Assembly: GCF_019049255.1 (NCBI RefSeq)
Contig: NZ_JAGMUJ010000059.1
Coordinates: forward strand, 1-64,000
Length of the DNA stretch: 64,000 bases
Direction of reading: 5' to 3'
DNA from: Streptomyces sp. AC558_RSS880
GTDB lineage: Bacteria; Actinomycetota; Actinomycetes; Streptomycetales; Streptomycetaceae
The translations under genes and the position numbers were made by a program. The notes under the pieces are model-generated. The model was not told the origin of the DNA. It did no database searches and worked only from the letters and a program-made list of their open reading frames with translations. Below are positions 1-8,890 of this stretch, piece by piece. The stretch's first letter is position 1. Each line of letters begins with the position of its first letter.

Positions 1-501
1 GCGGGGGTCTCCTCGCCCGTGTCCGAGGCGGACCCGGGGGCCGAGGCGCCGGCGCGCCCGGGGGGGGCGGCGGGGGTCGGCGGGAGGGGTCGCGACCGTC
101 TCCCGGGCCGCGGTGACGGCGGCTTCGAGGTCGTCGGCGGAGCCTGACTGCTCGTACCGGGTGAATCGCATGGTCGCCAGGTTGTGCAGCAGGGTCGGCC
201 GGTCCTGGTGTCCCGCAGGTGAGGCGTCGACCGCGTCACCTGCCGGCCCGACCGCTGCGTCCAGATCCCCGGACGCGTTCGTCAGGCCGAATCCGAGGTG
301 CAGTGCGGAGGCGAGGCCGGAGAGGTAGGCGGCCCGGTGCGGAGTGTCGTCCGGTGTCACGTCCAACGCCTTGCAGTAGGCGTCGACGGCGGCTTCGATG
401 TCCCGTGACTCTCCGGTGAGGGTGAAGCGTTCGGCCATGGCCCTCCCGCGCTGTTCGGCCACATCGGCGAGTGTCTTCACCAAGCGGTCCTTGAGGCTCA
501 T
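1..501 (-). CDS. TPR-like protein, N-terminal part (runs off the left edge)
   Basis: The reading frame opens with ATG at 501 (MSLKDRLVKTLADVAEQRG) and continues to the window edge. Residues 25-130 hold two degenerate helical repeats in which 'DIEAAVDAYCKAL', 'DLDAAVGPAGDAV' and 'DLEAAVTAARETV' recur at regular spacing, the pattern of the tetratricopeptide arrays found before CHAT protease domains in Streptomyces. Whether a CHAT domain follows cannot be seen. Beyond residue 135 the frame becomes an Arg/Pro-rich string, while another frame reads as an ordinary Ala/Gly/Ser/Asp/Glu linker after a run of seven G at 61-67. A frameshift or sequencing slip there is possible. It lies downstream of the STAND gene on the same strand. 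Confidence 0.6.
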   Translation of the reverse strand, partial: MSLKDRLVKTLADVAEQRGRAMAERFTLTGESRDIEAAVDAYCKALDVTPDDTPHRAAYLSGLASALHLGFGLTNASGDLDAAVGPAGDAVDASPAGHQDRPTLLHNLATMRFTRYEQSGSADDLEAAVTAARETVATPPADPRRPPRARRRLGPRVRLGHGRGDPR

Positions 502-776
502 TCTCCCCGTCCCCTCGTCCGGTCGTCGTGCTGTCGGCGGCTCTCGGTCCGGGTGCTCCGGGTGGAGGGAGAGGTCGCCTCACGCCAGGAATGCATTCCC
601 TCGACCCGATTGCGGGCAACATCACCGGATCGCACATTTCGCCGGGTACGCGCACCGCGGATGGTGGAGCACGGGAAGGCGTGGACGCGGGCGCCGCGCG
701 TATCGGCGGTCGTACGCTGCGCGGGCGCCTGGGTGTTCGCGGTGGCGGCGGGCACCGGGGCGCGGAAGAGGTGCCG
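502..776. other. Gap between STAND gene and TPR gene
   Basis: About 275 bases without a convincing reading frame. It must hold the 3' end of the STAND transcript and the upstream region of the TPR gene. I see no strong promoter or hairpin. Confidence 0.4.
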
Positions 777-3700
777 TCACCCCCGTTCCCCGCAGGGCGC
801 CCCGTCGGAGAGGGGGACTCCGGGCAGGAGCTTCGCGCGTTCGTCCGCGTCGATGCTCGCGCGCAGCCGGCAGATCCGCGCCAGCCGGACCTCGGGGTCG
901 AGGCCCCACAGCCGTACGGTGCCGTCCGTGCCGGCGCTGGCCACCGTGCGCCCGCCGGGAGCGAAGGTCACACTCCACACCGCGTCGGTGTGGCCCGTCA
1001 GCGTCGCCCACGGACGCCGTCCGGCGACGTCCCACAGGCGCACCGTACGGTCGTTGCCGCTGCTGGCGAGCGTGCGGCCGTCGGGCGCGAAGGCGATGCC
1101 CCGGGTGGAGCCGATGTGGCCGGTCAGGACGGCCTCGGCGCGGTGTGCGCGGACGTTCCACAGCCGTACGGTGCCGTCATTGCCGCTGCTGGCCAGGGTC
1201 CGCCCGTCAGGGGCGAAGGTCACGCCGCGCACCGCGCCGGTGTGGCCCTTCAGCGTGCCGAGCGGGCGGTGCGAGGAGACGTCCCAGAGCCGTACGGTCA
1301 GGTCGTCGGCGGCGCTCGCCAGGACCCGGCCGTCGGGGCTGAAGGCGACGCCGTTGGCGAAGTCCCGGTGGCCGGTCAGCGTCGCCAGCGGCACGCGCTT
1401 CGTCACGTCCCACAGGCGCACCGTGCGGTCGGCGCCGGCCGAGGCGAGACTGCGGCCGTCGGGCGCGAAGGCGAGGGAGTAGACCTGCCCGGTGTGGCCG
1501 GTCAGGGTCGCCAGTGGTCCCCGTGCGGCCACGTCCCACAGCCGGACCGTGCCGTCGGAGCCCGCCGACGCCAGGGTCCGCCCGTCGGGGGCGAAGGACA
1601 CCGAGAAGACCGCCTCGGTGTGTCCCCGGAGGGTCGCCAGGAGCCGGCGTCCGTCCACCTCCCACAGCCGTACCGTGTGGTCGGCGTCGGCGGTGGCCAG
1701 CAGTCTCCCGTCGGGGCTGTACCGGGCCTGCCAGACCTGCGTGAACGGACGGGCCGTCAGCACCGGGCCGCCGAGGTTCCACAGGACCACGGACCGGTCG
1801 AAGCCGGCCGTGGCGAGCAGGGTGCCGTCGGAGGTCGCGGCCGCCCCCATCACGTAGTCGGTGTGGCCGGCGAGGACGGCGGTCTGGCGGCCGCTGCGGA
1901 CGTCCCACAGCCTGGTCGTCCCGTCGCCGGCCGCGCCGACGACCGTGGCGCCGTCGTGCGTGTACGCGACGGCGTTGATGTCGTCGCTGCTCCCGGAGAG
2001 CGTCGCGCCGGGCCGGCCGGCGCGCACGTCCCACAGCCGCACGGTCCGGTCGACGCCTCCGGAGGCCACCTCCCGGCCGTCCGGGGAGAACGCCGCGCCC
2101 AGCACTTCGTCGGTGTGTCCCTCGAGCACGGCGAGGGGCCGGGCCCGGTCGGTGTCCCACAGCCGCACGGCCCGGTCGGCCCCGGCGGAGACCAGGGTCC
2201 GGCCGTCACGGGCGTGGTCCAGGGCGTTGACCGCTCCCTCGTGCCCGCGGAGGGAGGCGGTGACGCGGGGCGTGCGCGCGGTGTCCCACAACTGGATCGG
2301 CCCCTGCGCGGTCGCGACGGCGAGCCGGTGCCCACGGGGGTCGAAGGACAGTGCCCGGGCGCCCTCCGTGCTGTCGTCGAGCACGGCCTTCCTCCGGCGC
2401 TCGGCGATGTCCCAGAGGCTCACCGGCCCGCGCGTCGACGTCGCCGCGAGGGTACGGCCGTCGGGGCTGAAGGCGATCGAGCGGACGGGACCGGACACGG
2501 TGAACGTGGCGGTCGTGCGGCGGTCCGACACCCGTCGCAGGGTGACCGTCCCGTCGGAACTGGCCGTCGCCAGGGACCGGTCGTCCGGCGCGAAGACCAC
2601 CGCGTTGACCGGCCCCCGGTGACCGCCCAACCGGCCGGAGAAGGGCTGGGACTGCGTGCTCAGCAGCGCGCCGCGCGCCTCGACGGTGACGTGGGCCCGG
2701 TAGGCCTCCCCGGCCAGCAGCATCGACGCCTCCGGCCGGCCTCCGGCGAGCGACGCGGACAGGACGGCCAGTGCCTGGGAACGCGCGACGCGTTCCTGGT
2801 CGAGGGCGCTCTCGCGCTGCTGGTGGGCGAGGCCGCCGGCGGTCAGGGCGAGCCCCAGCAGGACGACGAGCGTGGCGAGCGTCGACTGCCGGAGCCGGAC
2901 CTGGCGTCTGGCCTGCCTCTCGTGGCCTTCCTGTTCGGCCAGGCTCGCCCGGAGGAACGCTTCCTCGCCGGGGCCGAGCCGGTTCCAGCCGTCCAGTTCG
3001 TCGGCCCAGAAGCGCACGGTGCTCAGCCGGGTGCCTCGGTACAGCACGGACGGATCACGGTCCTCGCGCTCCCATTCGGCGGCGGCGTGCGCGAGTCGCT
3101 GGTGCAGGAGCAGCCCGGCGCGGTCGGCGTGGATCCAGTCCCGCAGCCGTGGCCAGGCGTGCAGCAGGGCCTCGTGGGTGATCTCGACCGTGTCGCTGTC
3201 CGTGGTGATCAGCCGGGCCCGTACGAAGGCGTCGAGCGCGGCGGCCGCGCCGTCCGCGTCGGTGAACTGCTCCCTCAGGGCGGCCGTGTTCATCCGGCGG
3301 CGGGTCGCCCCGCCGCCGTCCGCGACGTACACCAGCCGGGACAGGACGCGGCGGATCGTCCTCTGCTCGGCCGGATACAGCCGGGCGAAGACGTTCTCGG
3401 CGGTCCGCGCGATCGCGCCCTGGATCCCGCCGGCCCGCTCGTACCCGGCGACGGTCAGGGTGGACCCCTCGCGCCGCTGCCAGGTGGCCAGCAGGGCGTG
3501 GGAGACGAGGGGGAGCACGCCGGAGGGGGTCACGCCGGCTCCGGAACCGGCGTCCTTCCCGCCGTCCCGCGGTGGGCCGCCCGGCAGCGTGCCGCCCCGC
3601 TCGTCGCGCAGCCCCGCGTCGCGCAGGAGCAGGGGCATCAGGCCCGGTTGGAGAGTCAGTCCGGCGAGTTCCGCCGGCCGGGTGATGGACTCCCGTAACT

Positions 3701-4697
3701 CCCCCACGGACATGGGCGGCAGCACGAACAGCCCGTCGGTGAGGACCGGGGCCAGTTCGGGAAGGCCGAGGCAGTCGCCGGTGAAGTCGGCCCGGACGCC
3801 GAGCACCACGACGGCGGGGCCGTGTTCGCTCTCCTCCGGCCGGGGGGCCGCCAGCGCGCGGAGCACCCGGACGAAGGAGCGCCGCTCGTCGTCGTCCGGG
3901 CAGAGGGTGAAGAGCTCCTCGAACTGGTCGACGATCAGCACCGGTCGGCCGGGCGGGGGCCGGCGTCCCCCGGGTGGCGCCGGCGGGTCGTCCACCATCG
4001 CGCGTACGGCGTCCAGCACCGCGTCGGGATTGGCGCGCGCCTCCTCGACGGTGACGGCGAGATCCCCGCCCACCGCTTTCGCGGTGCGTTCCAGGAGTTC
4101 GTCCAGGGGCCGTGAGGTGGGGGTGAACGTCACCACCGGCCACCGGTCGGCGCCCGGCATGGGGAGGTCGCCGCGCCGCAGGGCGGGCACCAGTCCGGCG
4201 TTGAGCAGGGACGACTTGCCCGCGCCCGAGGGGGCGACGAGCATCAGCGGGCCGCTTCCCACCCGTTCGAAGACGCGTTCCACCAGTGCGGCCGTCGCGC
4301 GCTCCCGGCCGAAGAACCAGTCCGCGTCCTGCGAGGTGAACGCCGACAGGCCGCGGTACGGACACACTCCGTCGGACTGCCGCCCGGGAGCGGCGCCCTC
4401 GGCGCCGCTCCCGCCGTCGGCGGGCGGTCCCTCCTGTACGAGCCTGAGCAACTGCCCCTCGGCGCCCAGCACTCGGTCACAGATACGGGCGATGTCGGCG
4501 GTCGCCCGTTTCGTCCCGGTCTCGATCTTGCTGAGGTAGCCCTTGCTGTAATGCGTCTGCCGTGCCAGGTCGGTCAGCGACAGGCCGCGCGCCTGTTTGA
4601 GTCGTCTCAGTTGTGCGGGGAAGGAGTGCGTGGTCAGCGCGTTCCGGTCCCGCCCGTTCCCGTGGTCAACTTCATGCTCGTGCTGCGGATCTCCCAC
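777..4697 (-). CDS. HTH-STAND ATPase with 14 WD40 repeats
   Basis: A predicted signal-transducing NTPase. Residues ~25-65 form an XRE-type helix-turn-helix (LARQTHYSKGYLSKIETG). An nSTAND1-type ATPase follows, opening with PYRGLSAF and GRE, with a P-loop APSGAGKSS near 156-164 and Walker B VLIVDQFEELF. A hydrophobic stretch (LATLVVLLGLALTAGGLA) separates it from 14 WD40 blades ending in LWD-like motifs, enough for two seven-bladed propellers. The frame is open back to 4778, but GTG at 4697 has GGGGGA just upstream and is preferred, giving 1306 aa. A TTA leucine codon lies at 3696-3698, so translation may depend on bldA. Related STAND-WD40 proteins are proposed sensors of invaders or stress; the ligand here is unknown. 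Confidence 0.88.
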   Translation of the reverse strand: MGDPQHEHEVDHGNGRDRNALTTHSFPAQLRRLKQARGLSLTDLARQTHYSKGYLSKIETGTKRATADIARICDRVLGAEGQLLRLVQEGPPADGGSGAEGAAPGRQSDGVCPYRGLSAFTSQDADWFFGRERATAALVERVFERVGSGPLMLVAPSGAGKSSLLNAGLVPALRRGDLPMPGADRWPVVTFTPTSRPLDELLERTAKAVGGDLAVTVEEARANPDAVLDAVRAMVDDPPAPPGGRRPPPGRPVLIVDQFEELFTLCPDDDERRSFVRVLRALAAPRPEESEHGPAVVVLGVRADFTGDCLGLPELAPVLTDGLFVLPPMSVGELRESITRPAELAGLTLQPGLMPLLLRDAGLRDERGGTLPGGPPRDGGKDAGSGAGVTPSGVLPLVSHALLATWQRREGSTLTVAGYERAGGIQGAIARTAENVFARLYPAEQRTIRRVLSRLVYVADGGGATRRRMNTAALREQFTDADGAAAALDAFVRARLITTDSDTVEITHEALLHAWPRLRDWIHADRAGLLLHQRLAHAAAEWEREDRDPSVLYRGTRLSTVRFWADELDGWNRLGPGEEAFLRASLAEQEGHERQARRQVRLRQSTLATLVVLLGLALTAGGLAHQQRESALDQERVARSQALAVLSASLAGGRPEASMLLAGEAYRAHVTVEARGALLSTQSQPFSGRLGGHRGPVNAVVFAPDDRSLATASSDGTVTLRRVSDRRTTATFTVSGPVRSIAFSPDGRTLAATSTRGPVSLWDIAERRRKAVLDDSTEGARALSFDPRGHRLAVATAQGPIQLWDTARTPRVTASLRGHEGAVNALDHARDGRTLVSAGADRAVRLWDTDRARPLAVLEGHTDEVLGAAFSPDGREVASGGVDRTVRLWDVRAGRPGATLSGSSDDINAVAYTHDGATVVGAAGDGTTRLWDVRSGRQTAVLAGHTDYVMGAAATSDGTLLATAGFDRSVVLWNLGGPVLTARPFTQVWQARYSPDGRLLATADADHTVRLWEVDGRRLLATLRGHTEAVFSVSFAPDGRTLASAGSDGTVRLWDVAARGPLATLTGHTGQVYSLAFAPDGRSLASAGADRTVRLWDVTKRVPLATLTGHRDFANGVAFSPDGRVLASAADDLTVRLWDVSSHRPLGTLKGHTGAVRGVTFAPDGRTLASSGNDGTVRLWNVRAHRAEAVLTGHIGSTRGIAFAPDGRTLASSGNDRTVRLWDVAGRRPWATLTGHTDAVWSVTFAPGGRTVASAGTDGTVRLWGLDPEVRLARICRLRASIDADERAKLLPGVPLSDGAPCGERG

Positions 4698-4799
4698 GGA
4701 GTCCCCCAAGCGGTGCGGCCGTGAGACGGTGGACGCCCAGATTACTGCCGGGACGGTAAGGGCAGCCAAACCTTTCACCCGATGTAGCGAAAACGCGAA

Positions 4800-4828
4800 C
4801 GTCCGGAACCGTGGGGCGGTTCCGGACG
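4800..4828 (-). terminator. Terminator hairpin after the I36-like gene
   Basis: A perfect 12-bp stem, CGTCCGGAACCG with CGGTTCCGGACG, and a 5-base loop. It lies just past the stop of the I36-like gene and before the STAND gene, and is followed on the minus strand by a short T-rich tract. Confidence 0.75.
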
Positions 4829-4856
4829 CTCGTTGCCGGGCGGGCGGGTGGACGGG

Positions 4857-5303
4857 TCAGGTCAGGTTGACCGCGCAGCCGCCGTTCACCCAGCGGTGCG
4901 ACCTGATGTTGTCGTTCACCGTCGGACCGGTGCTGAAGAAGTTGTCGGAGAGGTTGTCGGCGTACAGCTCGCCCGGCTGGAGGCAGGCGTGGCCTCCCTC
5001 GTAGTTCTCCAGGAAGTAGAACGCGACGATCGACAGGGTGCCGGTGAATCCGCGGTTCATGACCGACGAGGCCCTGTCGTTGGCGGAGCCCCAGTTGCTG
5101 CTGTTGCCCGGCGTGGCCACCAGCTGGGTGCCCTGGCAGTCGAAGCCGTCCCAGGCGTACACGTTGCCGTTGCGCGGCCCCCACTTGCTGTCGCAGCCGG
5201 GGCCGGCGACGGCGCTCTCGGACGCCTGCGCGGTGGTGGCGGGTGCGGCGAGGCCCAGGGCGGCGAGCCCGAGGACCGCTGCGGTGACGGTGAACTTGCG
5301 CAT
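4857..5303 (-). CDS. Secreted peptidase-inhibitor I36-like protein
   Basis: A 148-aa exported protein. The first ~28 residues are a Sec signal (MRKFTVTAAVLGLAALGLA, then AQASE). The mature part is short, aromatic-rich and has four cysteines (GCDSKW, FDCQGTQ, HACLQPG, GGCAVN). Its layout, with Trp/Tyr-rich strands, an NDRASSVMN-like element and a closing NDNIRSHRW, resembles the beta/gamma-crystallin-like peptidase inhibitor family I36 common in Streptomyces. No target protease is implied by the neighbours. It appears to be monocistronic, with a strong terminator downstream. The family assignment rests on overall pattern, not on a catalytic motif. Confidence 0.68.
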   Translation of the reverse strand: MRKFTVTAAVLGLAALGLAAPATTAQASESAVAGPGCDSKWGPRNGNVYAWDGFDCQGTQLVATPGNSSNWGSANDRASSVMNRGFTGTLSIVAFYFLENYEGGHACLQPGELYADNLSDNFFSTGPTVNDNIRSHRWVNGGCAVNLT

Positions 5304-5424
5304 GTCGTTTCCCCTCGTTGGTGTCGCTGTTGATGCTTCGGTGGTGCGTCGGAGCCGGTGTGCCGGGCCGGTTGCCCGGCGCGCACCGGCACCGTGGGGC
5401 GGTGTCCGCCCGGGCGCGACATGG

Positions 5425-6348
5425 TCAGTCGCGCTCCGGGACGATGCGCACCGCCCGGTCGTAGGCCCGCTGACCGAGGTGCCGGTAGGTGTCGATGTCC
5501 TTGCCGAACCGGTCGCGCAGGCGGTCCAGGTAGTACGTCTCCCGTGCCGTGGCCACGGCACGCAGGGAGGTCTCGCGGGCACAGGTAGCGTCGGCGACGG
5601 CGGTCTTCCGCTCGGCGGTGAACGCCTCGTCCGCACGGGCCTCGCCCAGTCGGCTGGTGCGGACGCGGACGGCTTCGCGGGCCGCCTGGGGATCCTTGTA
5701 AGGCTGCCCCGCCTGCTTCATGCACCGCGCCCACGCCTCGACCGCGGAGGTCAGTTGACGGTCCTTCATGAGCTTTTCGCCGTACAGGGTGTTGAGTCCC
5801 GAGACGGTCTTGCTCGTGCGGAACCAGGTGGCCGGGTCGCCGTAGAGCGTGCGCTCGGCCTCCTCCGTGCAGCCTCCGAGGCGTTTGCGGATCTCTCCGC
5901 CGACGGGCAGCGGCGCCCGGAGGATCTTCGCGTCGTCACCACCGTCCAGCGCGGTGTCGAAGGCGGCGCGCCGGGTGGCGGAAAGGCTCTGCCGGTAGGT
6001 GCCGTTGGGGTTGCGCTCGTGGACCCGCAGGCTCTTCGCCTCGATACGTCCCCCGTAACCGTGCGTGCGGGCCCAGGCCACATCGTCCTGCACGTAGCGC
6101 ACCGGGCGGCTCTCCTGGAGCGTCAGGCCGCGGTCCTCCCGGTAGGTGAAGCCCTGGCGGTTCATGCACTGCCTGGTCAGACGTTGTTGCGCGTCGGCGA
6201 CGCGCAGTTCCTGCTGCCAGGTCAGTGCCGGGGGACGCGGACGCGGATCCTGTTGCGCCCGGCCGTCGCCGCCTCCGCCGCCTCCGTCGGCGCATCCGGT
6301 CGTGACGGCCGCCACGACCGTGCACAAAGACACGAGTGCACGTCTCAT
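5425..6348 (-). CDS. Putative lipoprotein of unknown function
   Basis: A 307-aa protein with a lipoprotein signal: MRRALVSLCTVVAAVTTGCADGG, with lipobox VTTGC, so the mature protein should be lipid-anchored on the outer face of the membrane. A glycine-rich linker follows, then an alpha-helical domain with several conserved-looking Cys and Trp residues (TRQCMNRQGF, RLGGCTEEAE, EAWARCMKQAG, ADATCARETS). The paired 'CMNRQGF/CMKQAG' motifs match a family of Streptomyces lipoproteins with no assigned role. ATG at 6348 has GGGGG about 8 nt upstream. I do not recognise a function. Confidence 0.72.
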   Translation of the reverse strand: MRRALVSLCTVVAAVTTGCADGGGGGGDGRAQQDPRPRPPALTWQQELRVADAQQRLTRQCMNRQGFTYREDRGLTLQESRPVRYVQDDVAWARTHGYGGRIEAKSLRVHERNPNGTYRQSLSATRRAAFDTALDGGDDAKILRAPLPVGGEIRKRLGGCTEEAERTLYGDPATWFRTSKTVSGLNTLYGEKLMKDRQLTSAVEAWARCMKQAGQPYKDPQAAREAVRVRTSRLGEARADEAFTAERKTAVADATCARETSLRAVATARETYYLDRLRDRFGKDIDTYRHLGQRAYDRAVRIVPERD

Positions 6349-6869
6349 GAACCCGGCCCCCTTCGCTGCCGTTTGCTGACGGACTCAGAGTTGTCCCGCT
6401 GCAGCCAGAGGTCGACGGGTTTCCTGTTGCCCGCCGGGCGGTCGGCCGGGAAACCGGGCGCGAGCAGGGGAGACGCGAGGAAGGAGGCAACACGGTGAGG
6501 ACGGGAAGCGGTGCGGGTGAGGAGCAGCCCCCTCCCCCGTCACACGGGCGCACCGGTACAGAAGCCACCCGTACGGCACGCGATCCGTGCTTTCCGCCCG
6601 CCGCGGGGACACGCACCGCGTCCGCCCCCCGACTCGCCGCCGCTTCCCCCGCACCGCATACCGGCGCCCCACCCGGTGTACAGGCCCCCGTCGTACATGC
6701 GCCGTTGCTGGTGGTGGGACCGGCGCAACCACAACGCCGCGCCCATGCGCACCTCGCCCTCCCCGCTCCCTCCCTCTCACCCCACGGACACCACCGGATT
6801 CGCGATGGCCTTCACCTTCACCCGGCGCGCATCGGGGCCCCGGCCCGACCTCGGCCGGGGCCCGTCCCC
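6349..6869. other. Gene-poor gap
   Basis: About 520 bases. Open frames exist on both strands, but none has normal codon bias, a ribosome site or a recognisable product. The right part is C-rich on the plus strand. It probably holds the promoter of the lipoprotein gene and the 3' region of the small anchored-protein gene. Confidence 0.4.
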
Positions 6870-7199
6870 TCACCCGTCCGCGCGGCGGCCCATGTCCGGG
6901 TCGATGTCCTCGGCACTCGGAGCGTTGAGCATCCGCTGGTGCACGTAGCGGCCCCGGATCTCGTCCGTGGTCAGCACTTCCCAGCCCTCCGGCAGTTCCT
7001 TGCCCGCGTGCTCGAGCTCGGCCGTCCACGCCTTGACCAGTTCCGCACGGGTCGTCGGTATCCGCGACGCCGTCGGCTGGGCTGCGCCGACCGTCACAGG
7101 AGGCGTCTCGTCCTCCTGAACCGCCGCCACCGCGAACCCCAGCGCACCACCCGCCACGAACACCGCTGCGGTAATGCCCCCTATCCGCCTGCGTGTCAT
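6870..7199 (-). CDS. Small membrane-anchored protein of unknown function
   Basis: 109 aa. ATG at 7199 is chosen over the longer frame because GAGGGGAGCGGG lies directly before it. Residues 5-28 are a single hydrophobic segment (GGITAAVFVAGGALGFAVAAV), which fits a signal anchor with the rest outside. The remainder is a soluble helical segment (TRAELVKAWTAELEHAGK, then LPEGWEVLTTDEIRGRYV). No enzyme motif is visible. It sits downstream of the RidA gene on the same strand but beyond a terminator-like hairpin, so it probably has its own promoter. Function not recognised. Confidence 0.65.
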   Translation of the reverse strand: MTRRRIGGITAAVFVAGGALGFAVAAVQEDETPPVTVGAAQPTASRIPTTRAELVKAWTAELEHAGKELPEGWEVLTTDEIRGRYVHQRMLNAPSAEDIDPDMGRRADG

Positions 7200-7302
7200 C
7201 CCGCTCCCCTCATGAGCCGCACACACCTGCACCGTGCCACAGCCCTGCGGGACGAACGAAGAACCGGACCCTCACTTCGCCCTTACGTCCCCCCACCCAT
7301 GA

Positions 7303-7329
7303 GCTCGTGCCGGTTCGGCCGGCACGAGC
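7303..7329 (-). terminator. Terminator hairpin after ridA-like gene
   Basis: A perfect 11-bp stem, GCTCGTGCCGG with CCGGCACGAGC, and a TTCGG loop, about 20 nt past the RidA stop codon. Confidence 0.72.
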
Positions 7330-7350
7330 GGCAGAGGCGGCGAGGTCGCA

Positions 7351-7752
7351 TCACGCGACGGCGGTCCCCTCGAGTTCGACCATCTGGCCGGGGATCGCCA
7401 GCCGTGTCACCCCGAGCATCGTGGTGGTCGGCGCCACCCCGGCGGCGCCCAGCCGCGACGCCAGCACGCCGTAGTGCGGGAACAGCAGATCGACGTCGGT
7501 GGTGTAGACGTTGAGCCGGACGAGGTTCGCGAGGGACATGCCGGCCTCGCCGAGCACGGCCTCCAGGTTGTCGAGGCTCAGTGCCAACTGTGCGGCCATG
7601 TCACCGTCGTGCCGGGGCTCGCCGTCGCCGCTCATCGCGGTCTGTCCGGAGCAGTACAGGGTCCGGGTGTGCCCGGAGACGACCTCACCCTGGTTGAACC
7701 CCCTCTCCACCGACCACGTCACGGGGTTGACCGCCGTTCGTTCCACTGCCAC
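7351..7752 (-). CDS. RidA family protein (Rid/YjgF/UK114)
   Basis: 133 aa, the usual length of the family. Rid proteins are trimers that hydrolyse reactive enamine/imine intermediates from PLP enzymes. Visible family features are the N-terminal NPVTWSVERGFNQG segment, LYCSGQTA, the LDNLEAVLGEAGMSLANLV helix region, RLNVYTTD and the closing PGQMVELEGTAVA. The Arg before 'LNVYTTD' sits where the substrate-binding Arg normally is. The start is GTG at 7752 with GGAG five bases before it. It is divergent from a WYL regulator with a palindrome between them, an arrangement suggesting the regulator controls it. The substrate cannot be inferred. Confidence 0.85.
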   Translation of the reverse strand: MAVERTAVNPVTWSVERGFNQGEVVSGHTRTLYCSGQTAMSGDGEPRHDGDMAAQLALSLDNLEAVLGEAGMSLANLVRLNVYTTDVDLLFPHYGVLASRLGAAGVAPTTTMLGVTRLAIPGQMVELEGTAVA

Positions 7753-7844
7753 ATCGGCTCCATTCGATTCACGGGAAGTACGTACGTCCGTCGGCGCGGT
7801 AGCCGCCGTCGTCGACGTCGGTGCTCACGAGCCTTCCAACAAAA

Positions 7845-7863
7845 CATGACACCCTTGGTCATG
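7845..7863. promoter_or_regulatory. Palindromic operator candidate between RidA and WYL genes
   Basis: CATGAC, seven bases, GTCATG: a perfect 6+6 inverted repeat ending 19 nt before the WYL start, in the 130-bp divergent promoter region. The likely ligand is the WYL regulator itself. Confidence 0.55.
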
Positions 7864-7882
7864 TATTCGATAGCGTTCTCGT

Positions 7883-8854
7883 ATGCGCGCCGATCGGCTG
7901 GTCTCGCTGGTACTGCTGCTGCGTCAGCGCGGTCGGATGACCGCGGACACGCTGGCCCGCGAGCTGGAGGTGTCCACCCGTACCGTGCTGCGCGACATCG
8001 AGGCACTGTCCGCAGCCGGCGTCCCGGTCTACGCCGAACGCGGCCGACACGGCGGGTTCGCGCTGTTGCCCGGTTTCCGGACCGAGCTCACCGGACTGAA
8101 CCACGACGAGGCCCTTGCCCTGCTGACCGCCGGATCGGGGCGCGGCGAGCAGGTGTTCGGCCTCGGCTCGGCGCTCGCTTCGGCCATGCGCAAGGTGGTC
8201 GACGCGCTGCCGGAAGGTCATCGGGCCACCGCGAGCGACGCGGCCCGGCGCATTCTCGTCGAGCCCGAGACCGACCTGCTCTCACGCCGGCCGGTCACCG
8301 AAGAGGTGCCCGACACGACGATGATCGAGATCCGGCGCGCGGTGCTCACCGGACACAGGCTGCGCATCCACTACGCGGCCACGGGCCAGGCACCCCGGTG
8401 GCGCACGGTGGACCCGATCGGCCTGGTCACCGTACGCGACCGGGGCTACCTGCTGGCCACGAGATCCGGCGCGGACCGCACCTACCGGCTGTCGCGGATC
8501 TCGGCCGCCGAGGAACTCCCCGAACCGGCACAGCGACCGAACCGGGTCGACCTGGACCGGGTCTGGCGGGAACGCTGCGCGCGGTTCCTGTCCAGCGACC
8601 ACATCGCCGTGCTGACACGGGTGACCCCGGAGCGGCGGGAGGACCTGCTGAGCACCGTGGTGGCCGTCCGCGCCGCAGAACCGGACGCGGACGGCTGGCT
8701 GCGGCTGGAGGTGACGTTCCAGGATCTGCGACACGCCGAGTGGGCACTGTGGCAGCTCGGCACGGACGCGGAAGCCCTGGCCCCGGAGTCGTTGCGCACC
8801 TCCCTGCGCGACCGCGCCGCCGCGATGGCCATCCGCTACGGGGACTCGTCCTGA
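7883..8854 (+). CDS. WYL-domain HTH transcriptional regulator
   Basis: 323 aa. Residues 1-60 form a DeoR-like winged helix (LVLLLRQRGRMTADTLAREL, TRTVLRDIEALSAAGVPVY), followed by GRHGGFALLPGFRTELTGL. The WYL domain occupies about 145-215 (LRIHYAATG, RTVDPIGLV, GYLLATRSG, TYRLSRI), and a C-terminal extension carries LEVTFQDLRHAEWALWQLG. WYL regulators sense small molecules or nucleic-acid-derived ligands through this domain. The gene is divergent from the RidA gene and the palindrome at 7845-7863 lies just before its start, so self-regulation and control of RidA are likely (inference). Confidence 0.88.
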   Translation: MRADRLVSLVLLLRQRGRMTADTLARELEVSTRTVLRDIEALSAAGVPVYAERGRHGGFALLPGFRTELTGLNHDEALALLTAGSGRGEQVFGLGSALASAMRKVVDALPEGHRATASDAARRILVEPETDLLSRRPVTEEVPDTTMIEIRRAVLTGHRLRIHYAATGQAPRWRTVDPIGLVTVRDRGYLLATRSGADRTYRLSRISAAEELPEPAQRPNRVDLDRVWRERCARFLSSDHIAVLTRVTPERREDLLSTVVAVRAAEPDADGWLRLEVTFQDLRHAEWALWQLGTDAEALAPESLRTSLRDRAAAMAIRYGDSS

Positions 8855-8890
8855 GAGTCGGTCAGGGCGCGCATCGGAAGTGGATCTTGA

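Noticed and set aside
528..3698. A 1056-codon plus-strand open frame opposite the STAND gene
   Set aside because: It is an antisense shadow of the WD40 repeats; repetitive low-complexity translation and no ribosome site.
4656..4670. A sixth match to GTTGACNNCNNNAAC on the minus strand
   Set aside because: It lies inside the STAND coding region, the middle bases do not fit the R/Y pattern, and no -10 box follows.
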